From assembly GCA_902783575.1 (NCBI GenBank), contig CACZRP010000124.1, positions 1-33,411 of the forward strand: a stretch of DNA of 33,411 nucleotides, given 5' to 3'. This document shows, piece after piece, positions 23,045 through 30,720 of this stretch. How positions within the stretch are numbered: the stretch's first letter is position 1; each line of letters opens with the position of its first letter. The translations under genes were made by a program, and so were the position numbers. The notes below the pieces were generated by a model. It worked only from the letters and a program-made list of their open reading frames with translations. It was not told where the DNA came from and searched no databases. This DNA comes from an uncultured Eubacteriales bacterium. GTDB taxonomy: Bacteria > Bacillota > Clostridia > Lachnospirales > Bianqueaceae.

Positions 23045-23866
23045 TTATTTCTTCTTGGCGATGACCTTTTTGACCACCAGCAGCACCACAGCCACGGCCA
23101 CCGCAATCAGCGTGACGATGGCAATCCAGTTCCAGGCCACGTTCTGGATTCCGGTGATGTCAAACTCACCGGTTTCCGCATTCTGCAGGTGGCGGAACAC
23201 GGCGGCCACATCGAAAATCAGGCCGCTGGCCAGGGCAAGTCCCGCCGCGATATTCAGGGTATGGGTCACAGGAGTCAGGTCGGTGCGGGTCATGACCTTC
23301 AGATTGTCCTCTCCAAAGTCCAGGGTGGTGGACAGGTAATAGGCGATGATCAGCAGCACCAGCATTTCTGGCAGCATGTAGGTGGCGTTGTAAATCAGGG
23401 AGTACTGGAAGGCGGCGCCGGTGGGAATGGAAAGGCCGGCCCAGACGGTGCAGCCGCTGATGACGTGGCAGATATAGCGAAGCAGGGAAACCACCAGGGA
23501 TCCGGCAATGAAGGCCGCCGGCTGATTTTCGGATTTACCCCGGAAGAGGCCGCCCAAACCGGTGACGCCGAAGGCAATGATGTAATCCAGCAGGATAACG
23601 GCAATCACGGAAGGCGCGCCGGTAACATAGCTCAGGGTGTTGGCACCCAGGGCCAGCTGGATACCGCCGTGGACAAAGCCGCAGAGAAGACCCCAGGCAG
23701 TGCCGTAGCGATAGGCAATGATAATGATCGGCAGCATGGAGCCCAGGGTGACGGAGCCGCCGTAGGGCAGATCCACGATTTTGATCAGGCTGAGCACCGT
23801 GGCGATGGCAATCAGCATGGCGGACAGGACCATCCGCTTGGTGGGAGAGTTGGTTTTGGAAGACAT
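23045..23866 (-). CDS. thiT: Thiamine ECF transporter S component ThiT
   Basis: A 273-residue membrane protein that binds thiamine for energy-coupling factor transport. The N-terminal two thirds has six helices with ThiT hallmarks: GSVTLGSMLPI, YRYGTAWGLLCGFVHGGIQL and the DYIIAFGVTGLGG segment. Trp is present in the AAFQYSLIYNATYMLPE region. There is a C-terminal extension with one more helix (about 240-265), longer than the ~200-residue typical ThiT. The start at 23866 follows AGGAGG by 7 bp; an in-frame GTG overlaps that site. The upstream TPP riboswitch confirms the role. Confidence 0.93.
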   Translation of the reverse strand: MSSKTNSPTKRMVLSAMLIAIATVLSLIKIVDLPYGGSVTLGSMLPIIIIAYRYGTAWGLLCGFVHGGIQLALGANTLSYVTGAPSVIAVILLDYIIAFGVTGLGGLFRGKSENQPAAFIAGSLVVSLLRYICHVISGCTVWAGLSIPTGAAFQYSLIYNATYMLPEMLVLLIIAYYLSTTLDFGEDNLKVMTRTDLTPVTHTLNIAAGLALASGLIFDVAAVFRHLQNAETGEFDITGIQNVAWNWIAIVTLIAVAVAVVLLVVKKVIAKKK

Positions 23867-23882
23867 GGTCTTCACCTCCTAT

Positions 23883-23914
23883 AAAAAAATTCGCACAGGA
23901 ATTCCCATGCGAAT
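23883..23914 (-). terminator. Riboswitch-controlled terminator of thiT
   Basis: On the minus strand ATTCGCA and TGCGAAT close a hairpin followed by TTTTTTT, lying between the riboswitch and the thiT ribosome site. It is the expected expression platform: with TPP bound, transcription stops here. Confidence 0.85.
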
Positions 23915-23940
23915 CGATTAGTTCTTCATTCTGAAAAAAC

Positions 23941-24036
23941 TCCCTACGCTGGTATAATCCATATCAGGTTCGAGGGTTCGGCTGCCGGACCAGCTTTTCG
24001 CTGCCGCGCACCGTCTCAGCCCTAAGGCACCCCTGT
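23941..24036 (-). promoter_or_regulatory. TPP riboswitch (THI element)
   Basis: On the minus strand the aptamer shows GGGGTGCC, then GGCTGAGAC, and the highly conserved block ACCTGATATGGATTATACC followed by AGCGTAGGGA. Both the pyrimidine- and pyrophosphate-sensor helices are present. It controls thiT through the terminator downstream. Confidence 0.97.
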
Positions 24037-24063
24037 TTTCGCCCAGAATACTGTGCACCACTC

Positions 24064-24091
24064 ATTATATGCAAAAATAAGGCAATGTCAA
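24064..24091 (-). promoter_or_regulatory. Promoter of the thiT leader
   Basis: On the minus strand TTGACA (24086-24091) and TATAAT (24064-24069) are 16 bp apart, about 30 bp upstream of the riboswitch. Confidence 0.8.
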
Positions 24092-24138
24092 GGGGGTGGA
24101 CAAAATGCAGAAAAAGAGTATTTTCCTCAGCCAAAGTG

Positions 24139-24147
24139 TGATACAAT
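24139..24147 (+). promoter_or_regulatory. Extended -10 promoter of the second M3 peptidase gene
   Basis: TGATACAAT is an extended -10 element (TGN plus TACAAT), with a poor -35. It lies 39 bp before the start. Confidence 0.4.
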
Positions 24148-24185
24148 CATGAATATATGAACGCGTCAGAAAGGAAAGCGATTTA

Positions 24186-26198
24186 ATGAAATTCAGTGAA
24201 ATGCCCTACCAGCGGCCCGACATGGCAGCCGCGGCCGAAGAAACCAAAGCCTTTACCCAGAAACTGAAAAACGCCGGAAGCTATGAAGAGCTGAAGGCCT
24301 GCTATATGGATCACGAAAAAGCCCGGGCGGCCCTCCGGAGCATGATGACCATCGCCAGCATCCGCAATACCGTCAATACCGCCGACGAGTTCTATGAGGC
24401 GGAGATGAAATATCTGAACGGCGAAATGCCCAAGCTGGGTCTGCTGGAGAAGGAAGCCGGCAAAGCCCTGCTGGATTCTCCCTTCCTGGAGGATTTTGTG
24501 AAGGAGTTCGGCCCCGTCAGCGTGAACCGCATGAAGGCCCAGCAGCGGCTGGCCTCCGAGGCCATCATTGAAAACCGAGTGAAGGAGGCAGACCTGAAGC
24601 AGCAGTATTCCAAGGCTGCCGCGGGCTGCACCGTCAACTTCCACGGAGAGGAATGCAACTTCTACGGCCTGTTGAAATATATGGAAAACACAGACCGCGC
24701 CATCCGCAAGGAGGCCTTTGAGGCCTGGGCCGGCCTGTACGAGCAGGTGGCTCCCGAGCTGGACCGGATCTACGATGAGATGATCGCTGTCCGCTGCGAC
24801 ATGGCAAAGAAGCTGGGCTTTGAGAGCTATATCGAGATGGCTTACCTGGAGCGGGGCCGTTATGACTACACCCTGAAGGATGCCCAGAACTTCCGCCGTC
24901 AGGTCAGAGACGAGATCACGCCCCTGGCCGTGAAGATTTTTGAGCAGCAGAAAAAGAATCTGGGCATCGACCAGCTTCACTACTATGATGAGGCCCTGGT
25001 CTATCCCGAGGGCAACGCCATTCCCCGGGGCACCCGCCAGGAGCTGGTGGCCGCGGCCCAGAAGATGTACCGGGAGCTGTCCCCCGAAACCGGCAGGTTC
25101 TTCGACCGAATGGTGGAGGACGAGATGTTTGACTTGGAAACCAAACCGGCCAAACGGGGCGGCGGCTACTGCACCTTCCTGCCCAGCGTGAAGATGCCTT
25201 TCATTTTCTCCAACTTCAATGGCACCAGCGCCGATGTGGACGTGCTGACCCACGAGGCTGGCCACGCCTTCCAGGCCTTCACGGCTTCCCGGGTGCTGCC
25301 TCTCATGGAGCAGACCCACGCGGGCGCCGAGGTGGCGGAGATTCATTCCATGGCCATGGAGTACTGGACCTACCCCTGGATGGAGCTTTTTTTCGGGGAA
25401 GAGGCAGACAAATACCGCTACGCCCATCTGGCGGATTCCCTGTCCAACGTGCCCTACCTGGTGAGCGTGGACGAGTTCCAGGAGAAGGTGTTCCAGAATC
25501 CCGCCATGAGCGCCGCCGAGCGCCGGGCCCTGTGGCACGACATCGAGAAGACCTACATGCCCTGGCGTGACTACGACGGCAACAAGTTCCTGTCCGAGGG
25601 CGGCTTCTGGATGCAGAAGCAGCACATTTTCCTGTTCCCCTTCTATTATATTGAGTACGCCATGGCCATCATGGGCGCCTTCGAGTTCTATACCCGGGCC
25701 CAGACGGACCGGGCCGGCGCCTGGGCGGATTACCTGAAGCTCTGCGAGGCCGGCGGCAGCAAGGGCTACTTCGACCTGCTGACCTACGCGGGCCTGTCCA
25801 TCCCGGTGAAGGAGGGCGCCGTCAAAAAGTGCATTTCCGGCATCGTGAAGGCCCTGGGCCTGGAAACGGCCGGCGCGAATCAGCCGGACGCCGCTGCAGG
25901 CGCCAATCAGCCGGACGAGGCCGCAGGAGCGAATCAGCCGGACGGGGCTGCCGGAGAGGTGGATCCCCTGGAGGATCTGGGCCTGTTAAATGAGCTGGAG
26001 CCCTGCCGGGTCTGCCATGAGGACTGTGCCTATCTGGAAACCGAAGGAGACTGGTGCCTCTACGCCGTCTGCGGCAACTGCGGCTCCACCACCGCCTTCT
26101 GCGCCTATCAGAATTTTGAAGAAAAACAGCAGGCGGCCAGAAAAGCCGTCCACCTGTGGAATATGGGAAAAGTCATCGCGGAGCGCCGCGGTGAATAA
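24186..26198 (+). CDS. M3 oligoendopeptidase with C-terminal Lar-like Cys domain
   Basis: Residues about 1-560 are an M3 oligoendopeptidase F-type peptidase, with HEAGH at 356-360 in VLTHEAGHAFQAF and the third-ligand helix AEIHSMAMEYW about 25 residues on. Residues about 563-590 are three tandem copies of AGANQPD-type repeats. Residues about 604-670 are a Cys-rich domain: CRVCHEDC, then CGNCGS, then a helix with AVHLWN. That pattern resembles the small Lar (restriction alleviation) zinc-ribbon family. AAAGGA precedes the ATG. It is the first gene of a run to 30354. The first 12 residues match the other M3 paralogue. Confidence 0.9.
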   Translation: MKFSEMPYQRPDMAAAAEETKAFTQKLKNAGSYEELKACYMDHEKARAALRSMMTIASIRNTVNTADEFYEAEMKYLNGEMPKLGLLEKEAGKALLDSPFLEDFVKEFGPVSVNRMKAQQRLASEAIIENRVKEADLKQQYSKAAAGCTVNFHGEECNFYGLLKYMENTDRAIRKEAFEAWAGLYEQVAPELDRIYDEMIAVRCDMAKKLGFESYIEMAYLERGRYDYTLKDAQNFRRQVRDEITPLAVKIFEQQKKNLGIDQLHYYDEALVYPEGNAIPRGTRQELVAAAQKMYRELSPETGRFFDRMVEDEMFDLETKPAKRGGGYCTFLPSVKMPFIFSNFNGTSADVDVLTHEAGHAFQAFTASRVLPLMEQTHAGAEVAEIHSMAMEYWTYPWMELFFGEEADKYRYAHLADSLSNVPYLVSVDEFQEKVFQNPAMSAAERRALWHDIEKTYMPWRDYDGNKFLSEGGFWMQKQHIFLFPFYYIEYAMAIMGAFEFYTRAQTDRAGAWADYLKLCEAGGSKGYFDLLTYAGLSIPVKEGAVKKCISGIVKALGLETAGANQPDAAAGANQPDEAAGANQPDGAAGEVDPLEDLGLLNELEPCRVCHEDCAYLETEGDWCLYAVCGNCGSTTAFCAYQNFEEKQQAARKAVHLWNMGKVIAERRGE

Positions 26199-26244
26199 AT
26201 CAGGAAAAGCTCATCACAGAGAATAAGAAGGGAGGAGCCCTATC

Positions 26245-26862
26245 ATGACTCAGGAAGAAAAAATCCTTCAGGGAAAGGTCTTTGATCCGGTGTCACCGGA
26301 GCTGGTGGCCATCAAAAGAAAAGCCCACAACACCTGTGTGGACTACGGCATGACCCACGAGGATGAAGCCGACAAGCGCCGGGCCATGCTGGAGAGCATC
26401 CTGAAGGGCATCGGCGAGAATGCCCGTATCCAGGGACCGGTGTTCTTTAACTACGGATGCCATACCACCATTGGAAATAACTTCTTTGCCAACTACAACT
26501 TCACCGTTCAGGACGACGCCCCTGTCACCATCGGGGACCGGGTCAACATTGGGCCCAATGTCACCCTGACCACGCCCTTCCATCCCCTGGTGGCGGAGGA
26601 GAGAATCGGCTTCACGGTGAACGGACAGTATTATAATCATCCCTGCTACGCCAAGCCCATTGTCATCGAGGACGGTGTGTGGATCGGCGCCGGCGTGACC
26701 ATCTGCGGCGGCGTGACCATTGGCCATGGAGCCGTAATCGGCGCCGGCAGCGTGGTGACCAGGGATATTCCGGCAGGCACCATTGCCGTGGGTGTCCCCT
26801 GCAAGGTGATGAGACCCATTACGGACGAGGACCGGATGGAGAATCATCCGGAGCTGCTGTAA
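26245..26862 (+). CDS. Maltose/galactoside O-acetyltransferase family enzyme
   Basis: A 205-residue left-handed beta-helix acetyltransferase of the LacA/Maa/NodL group, using acetyl-CoA. The Maa-type N-terminal cap is followed by hexapeptide turns (for example GVWIGAGVTICGGVTIGHGA) and the family end IPAGTIAVGVPCKVMRPI. The catalytic His lies in the TPFHPL stretch. A strong GGGAGGAG site precedes the start. It is 12 bp upstream of the MFS gene and probably acetylates a sugar or small hydroxylated compound linked to that cluster. Confidence 0.9.
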   Translation: MTQEEKILQGKVFDPVSPELVAIKRKAHNTCVDYGMTHEDEADKRRAMLESILKGIGENARIQGPVFFNYGCHTTIGNNFFANYNFTVQDDAPVTIGDRVNIGPNVTLTTPFHPLVAEERIGFTVNGQYYNHPCYAKPIVIEDGVWIGAGVTICGGVTIGHGAVIGAGSVVTRDIPAGTIAVGVPCKVMRPITDEDRMENHPELL

Positions 26863-26874
26863 GGAGAAAAAATC

Positions 26875-28257
26875 ATGAAATCCGGGAATAGCACGCAGAC
26901 GCTTTCAGAGCTTGAAAAGTTGAAAAGGCAGCGGCAGAAGGCCCGCTACGCGGGATATTTCGCCGTCCTGCTGATTGTGATCGTACTGACGGACATCCTG
27001 GACAATCTGGCCACCAATGTGGGGGCCAACATTACCTCCAGCTTTATCACCGAGTTTTTCGTGAACGGCCGGGTATTCGGCAAGAGCTTCGAGTATGAGG
27101 AGGGCCTGGCGCTGCACAATACCATCAGCCTCATCGGCTATGTGATTGCGCTGCTGGCGCCCTTCTACAAATCCCTGGCGGACCGCATCGGCCGCAAGCC
27201 GCTGTTCGCCATGTCCGCCCTGGGCATGGCGGTGGGAATGCTGATCATTTTCCTGTGCCGGTCCTATCTGGTGTTCCTGGTGGGAAGCTTCATGCTTTCC
27301 TTCTTTATCGGCAGCGATATCCAGATCCTCTATGTGCTGGAGGAGGCGCCCAAGGAAAAGCGGGCCACGGTGTACAGCCTGCTGAAGGGCATCGGCGGCC
27401 TGTCGGCGGTGGCGATCCCCGCCATGCGGCTGGCCCTGATGGAAAATGATCCTACCAAATGGCGCAACGTTTACCTGCTGCCGGGGCTTTTCGGTCTGGG
27501 AGTGGTGGTGCTGATCATCCTGCTGGTGAAGGAGACCCGGGTCTTCCAGGACAAGCGCATCGCCCAGCTGGAGGCGCAGGCGCAGGGCACGACCCGCAAG
27601 GAAGTCCCGGCCGCCAAGTCCGAGACGAAGGCCGGTATCATTCCTGCCATCCGGTATATCTTCAAACATAAGGACCTGCGGGCACTGATTCTTATCAAAA
27701 TGCTTTTTGACGCGGCTATCATCGCCATGACCAACTACGAATCCATCATGTTCCGGGCGAACATGAGCACGGAGGCCATCACCACCGCGGAGTTCTACTA
27801 TCCCTTCCTGTACTGCGGAGCGGTGATCATTTCCGGATTCATGGCGGACCGCATCGGACGCAAAAAGACCGTGCTGATCTTCGGCGTCATCTGTGCGATG
27901 TCCTTTATTCTCTTTGTAATCAGCGCCAACAGCCTTTGGAACCCCGCCATCGTGGGCATCGGCTACGGCCTCTATCTGGGCGGCTACTGGATCGGCCGTG
28001 ACTATATGGAAATCATCTCCACCGAGATGGTGCCCACGCAGATCCGGGCCTCCATTATCGGCGCCGAGGGCCTGCTGGTGTATATCGGCATGGCCGTGGG
28101 CTTTGCCTTTGTCAATATCGGCATTCTGTTCCTGCCTCTGTGGCTCATCTGCAGCCTCTTTGCCCTGCCCTGCATCCTGATTTCCGTGGTGCTGCTGGCG
28201 AAGAAGGGCAAGGAAACCATGGGCATCGATTACGAAGAGATTTCCGGAGACGAGTGA
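26875..28257 (+). CDS. MFS transporter, sugar/metabolite porter type
   Basis: A 460-residue, twelve-helix major facilitator protein. The loop 2-3 motif DRIGRKPLF and its repeat DRIGRKKTVL in the second half are intact. The middle loop is about 60 residues, with a charged stretch near 225-245. The segment RDYMEIISTEMVPTQIRAS resembles the motif after helix 10 in sugar porters. AAGGAG precedes the ATG. Its stop overlaps the start of the next gene by one base, so the two are coupled. The substrate is unknown. Confidence 0.88.
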   Translation: MKSGNSTQTLSELEKLKRQRQKARYAGYFAVLLIVIVLTDILDNLATNVGANITSSFITEFFVNGRVFGKSFEYEEGLALHNTISLIGYVIALLAPFYKSLADRIGRKPLFAMSALGMAVGMLIIFLCRSYLVFLVGSFMLSFFIGSDIQILYVLEEAPKEKRATVYSLLKGIGGLSAVAIPAMRLALMENDPTKWRNVYLLPGLFGLGVVVLIILLVKETRVFQDKRIAQLEAQAQGTTRKEVPAAKSETKAGIIPAIRYIFKHKDLRALILIKMLFDAAIIAMTNYESIMFRANMSTEAITTAEFYYPFLYCGAVIISGFMADRIGRKKTVLIFGVICAMSFILFVISANSLWNPAIVGIGYGLYLGGYWIGRDYMEIISTEMVPTQIRASIIGAEGLLVYIGMAVGFAFVNIGILFLPLWLICSLFALPCILISVVLLAKKGKETMGIDYEEISGDE

Positions 28258-29789
28258 TGAAAATCGTGATTATCGGCGCCGGAGCAGCGGGCCTTACCTT
28301 TGGCGCCCAGGCGGCCAAAGATGGCCATGAGGTCACCATCCTGGACCGAAACCGCGAGCCCGGCGGCGTCCTGAGCCTGGCAAGGCAGGACGGCTTCAGC
28401 TTCGAGCAGGGCCCCCTCATCCTGACGGATCTCATGGAGGGGGAGCCGGTATGGCGTTTTCTGGATTCCCTGGGAATCCACCTTCCCGTGATGCGGGATG
28501 ACCGTGGTCTGTTTACTCCGGACTTTGCCCTGGTGCGGCCGGAGGACTACGAAGGTCCCGACTGGCGGAAAAACCGTCTGAAGGCGCTTTTCCCCGAGGA
28601 CGCTGCTGGCATCGATGAATACTACCGCTTCTACGACGCCCTGATGGAGATCCGCTTCCTCTCAGGCCAGAAGCAGCACCTGCTGACGAAGCTGAAAATG
28701 CTCCGGGCCTTTCAGCGGATCAAGCCCTATGAAAACATGAACTGCCGGCAGTTCACCGAAAAGCTGTTCAAAAACGAGAAGCTGCGGCTGGTGTTCAACG
28801 GCATCCTGGCGGACTTCTGCGCCGATCCGGAGGAGGTCCAGTGCCTGACCCTGCCCTTTGTGAACACGGAGACTGCCTTCGATAAGCGGATCCCCCTGAC
28901 CCGAAACGGAAAGCTCTACTATCCCAGCTACAGCTATATTCTGGGCGGCTGCCAGAAGCTGGCGGAGGCTCTGCTGGACTTTATCTGCGCCCATGGCGGC
29001 ACCTTCCGACCGCAAACCGTGGCTGCGGAGGTGATCATCCGCCAGGGCCGCGCGGAGGGCGTCCGGCTGATGAATGGCGAAATCCTGCCCGCAGATATGG
29101 TGGTGGGCAGCGGCGCCGCCCGGGACTTTTTCGAGGATCTGGTGGGCCTGGATCATCTGGACGAGGGCTACCGGAAGATTCTGAGCAGCTTCCGGCCCAT
29201 GGAGGCGGTGCTGATGGTGCACCTGGGAGTGGATTATGACCCAACGCCCTATCAGGAGCAGAGCCTTTGCTATTATTATGGAAGCTACGACCTTCCCGGC
29301 GCGGTGAAAAAGCTCCGCACTGGCATCTATCATGGAGGCGCCGACGGCTACCTGATTTATTTTCCGGACCGCCACGCCCCGGAGTTTGCCCCGGAGGGCT
29401 GTCACTGCGTAACTATATATACCGTCTGTCCCGACACCCTGAAGGAGGGCACCTGGCAGGAGAAAAAAGAGCAGTATGCCGATGAACTAATCCGGCTGGC
29501 GGAGGAGCATCTGCCTGGTCTTTCTTCTCATATTGTGGCCCGGAAAGTGGTCACCGCCGAGGATTACCGGGAGCTGACCCACATGAAAAAATCCTCCTTC
29601 GGAGGCGCGGTGCCCATCTGGAAGCAGCAGAATCCGCCCCATCTGACCCCGGTGAAAAATCTTGTTTTCACGGGAGCCCAGAGCGAGAACGGCGGAGGCG
29701 TGCCGGTGGTGGTGCTGGGCACTCTGGAGGCCTATAAAAAAGCCATGAAAGGAATAAACGGAATTGAAAAAGGTATTGCTATTGGGTGA
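28257..29789 (+). CDS. CrtI/phytoene desaturase-like FAD oxidoreductase
   Basis: A 510-residue flavoprotein. The N-terminal FAD-binding motif is GAGAAG (7-12) with Asp30 at the end of the second strand. The C-terminal FAD motif NLVFTGAQSENGGGVPVVV lies near residues 468-486, as in phytoene desaturases, carotene isomerases and retinol saturases. No crtB or isoprenoid gene is nearby, so a carotenoid role is not supported. It may instead reduce or isomerise a small lipid or polyene. The TGATG overlap with the MFS stop indicates coupling. Confidence 0.85.
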   Translation: MKIVIIGAGAAGLTFGAQAAKDGHEVTILDRNREPGGVLSLARQDGFSFEQGPLILTDLMEGEPVWRFLDSLGIHLPVMRDDRGLFTPDFALVRPEDYEGPDWRKNRLKALFPEDAAGIDEYYRFYDALMEIRFLSGQKQHLLTKLKMLRAFQRIKPYENMNCRQFTEKLFKNEKLRLVFNGILADFCADPEEVQCLTLPFVNTETAFDKRIPLTRNGKLYYPSYSYILGGCQKLAEALLDFICAHGGTFRPQTVAAEVIIRQGRAEGVRLMNGEILPADMVVGSGAARDFFEDLVGLDHLDEGYRKILSSFRPMEAVLMVHLGVDYDPTPYQEQSLCYYYGSYDLPGAVKKLRTGIYHGGADGYLIYFPDRHAPEFAPEGCHCVTIYTVCPDTLKEGTWQEKKEQYADELIRLAEEHLPGLSSHIVARKVVTAEDYRELTHMKKSSFGGAVPIWKQQNPPHLTPVKNLVFTGAQSENGGGVPVVVLGTLEAYKKAMKGINGIEKGIAIG

Positions 29790-30354
29790 TTCCATCCGCA
29801 TGGGATATGATGACTATGTCAAGGATCTGCTGAAGGGTGAGTACGAGGTCTACTACGATGCCGAGGATAACGGCCGCTTTTCTTCCTACACCCTGTGGCA
29901 GGCAAATCAGTTTTTCAAGCACTATGGCAAGTTTGACCTGGTGCACTGGAACAACGGCTACTGGGATATGAATATCGAGGCGCCCATGGAAGAGGCCATG
30001 CATCCCGTGGATGAGTATGTCCACTTCCTGCGCCGCATTTTGGGCGAAATTCGCCGAAACGGCGCGGTGCCCGTGTTTGCCACCACCACGCCTATTCTCT
30101 CAGCCGGCGCGGCCGCAGATATCACCGGCACCGGCGCGGACTCCATCAACTACAACAATGACTGGGTGCAGCAGTACAATCAGGCCGCCGTCCAGCTGAT
30201 GGAAGAGGAGAAGGTCATCGTCAACGATCTCTACGCCCTCTGCGCGCAGGATCCCCACGCCTACAAGTGCGAGGACCTGCTGCATCTCACCGAGGAAGGC
30301 TACCAGAAGTGCGCCGCCCAGACAGCGGACCTGATCCGGAGCATTCTGGGCTAG
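29764..30354 (+). CDS. SGNH/GDSL family hydrolase
   Basis: A 196-residue esterase-like protein with GDSI (8-11, Ser10) near the N-terminus, a block II/III region with NNGYWDMN, and the C-terminal Asp-x-x-His pair in DLLHLTEEGY. The family includes lipases, carbohydrate esterases and acyltransferases. No signal peptide. It starts with TTG at 29764, which lies 26 bp inside the previous gene; AAAGGA 10 bp upstream supports this. It could remove the acetyl group added by the acetyltransferase three genes upstream, but that is a guess. Confidence 0.82.
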   Translation: MKKVLLLGDSIRMGYDDYVKDLLKGEYEVYYDAEDNGRFSSYTLWQANQFFKHYGKFDLVHWNNGYWDMNIEAPMEEAMHPVDEYVHFLRRILGEIRRNGAVPVFATTTPILSAGAAADITGTGADSINYNNDWVQQYNQAAVQLMEEEKVIVNDLYALCAQDPHAYKCEDLLHLTEEGYQKCAAQTADLIRSILG

Positions 30355-30384
30355 TCTTTTTTCAAAGGCTGCGGCCAGTCAAGG

Positions 30385-30441
30385 ATTTGCGAAAACAACG
30401 AAATTGTCACAAAATCGAATAAAAGCAGAAAAATGTGAAAA
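30385..30441. repeat. Solitary inverted unit of the array-1 type
   Basis: TGTCACA at 30405-30411 and TGTGAAA at 30434-30440 are 29 bp apart, start to start, as in array 1. A further degenerate right-arm-like motif (TGCGAAA) lies at 30388-30394. Position is in the 3' flank of the SGNH gene. Confidence 0.6.
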
Positions 30442-30500
30442 CGTCCTGACAGCTGGAAGGTACTGGATACCTCCATGAAAGACTGTCAGGACGTTTTTTT
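30440..30500 (+). terminator. Terminator of the acetyltransferase-to-SGNH run
   Basis: AACGTCCTGACAG (30440-30452) pairs with CTGTCAGGACGTT (30483-30495), followed by T's. A small inner stem GGTA/TACC lies in the loop. Confidence 0.85.
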
Positions 30501-30534
30501 GACTTAAATGGTAAACAGAGTACTTCTTAGAAGA

Positions 30535-30640
30535 TCATTCCTTCCCAGGCATCCCGCCCAGGATGAAGCAGCGGATGTCATCGGTGAGGTTTTTGATGTT
30601 CTCCTCGCCGATATAGATCATGTGGCCGCGGGCGGGAGAA
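30535..30640 (-). pseudogene. C-terminal remnant of a larger protein
   Basis: On the minus strand a frame ends at 30535 with RGHMIYIGEENIKNL, then TDDIRCFILGGMPGKE. It has no start or upstream body and runs into the promoter of the next gene. The GHMIY plus amphipathic helix ending resembles the end of S10-type carboxypeptidases and other alpha/beta hydrolases (the His of the triad). It is probably the relic of a deleted gene. Homology is from memory and unverified. Confidence 0.4.
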
Positions 30641-30661
30641 AAGGAACTAATTGGTTTTTCC

Positions 30662-30690
30662 TTTGCAGATCGGGGAAAATCGTGTATAAT
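30662..30690 (+). promoter_or_regulatory. Promoter of the nucleotidase lipoprotein gene
   Basis: TTTGCA (30662-30667) and TATAAT (30685-30690) are 17 bp apart, 30 bp before the ATG. Confidence 0.65.
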
Positions 30691-30720
30691 GAAGGGACAT
30701 AAATTTTCGGGAAAGGAAAA

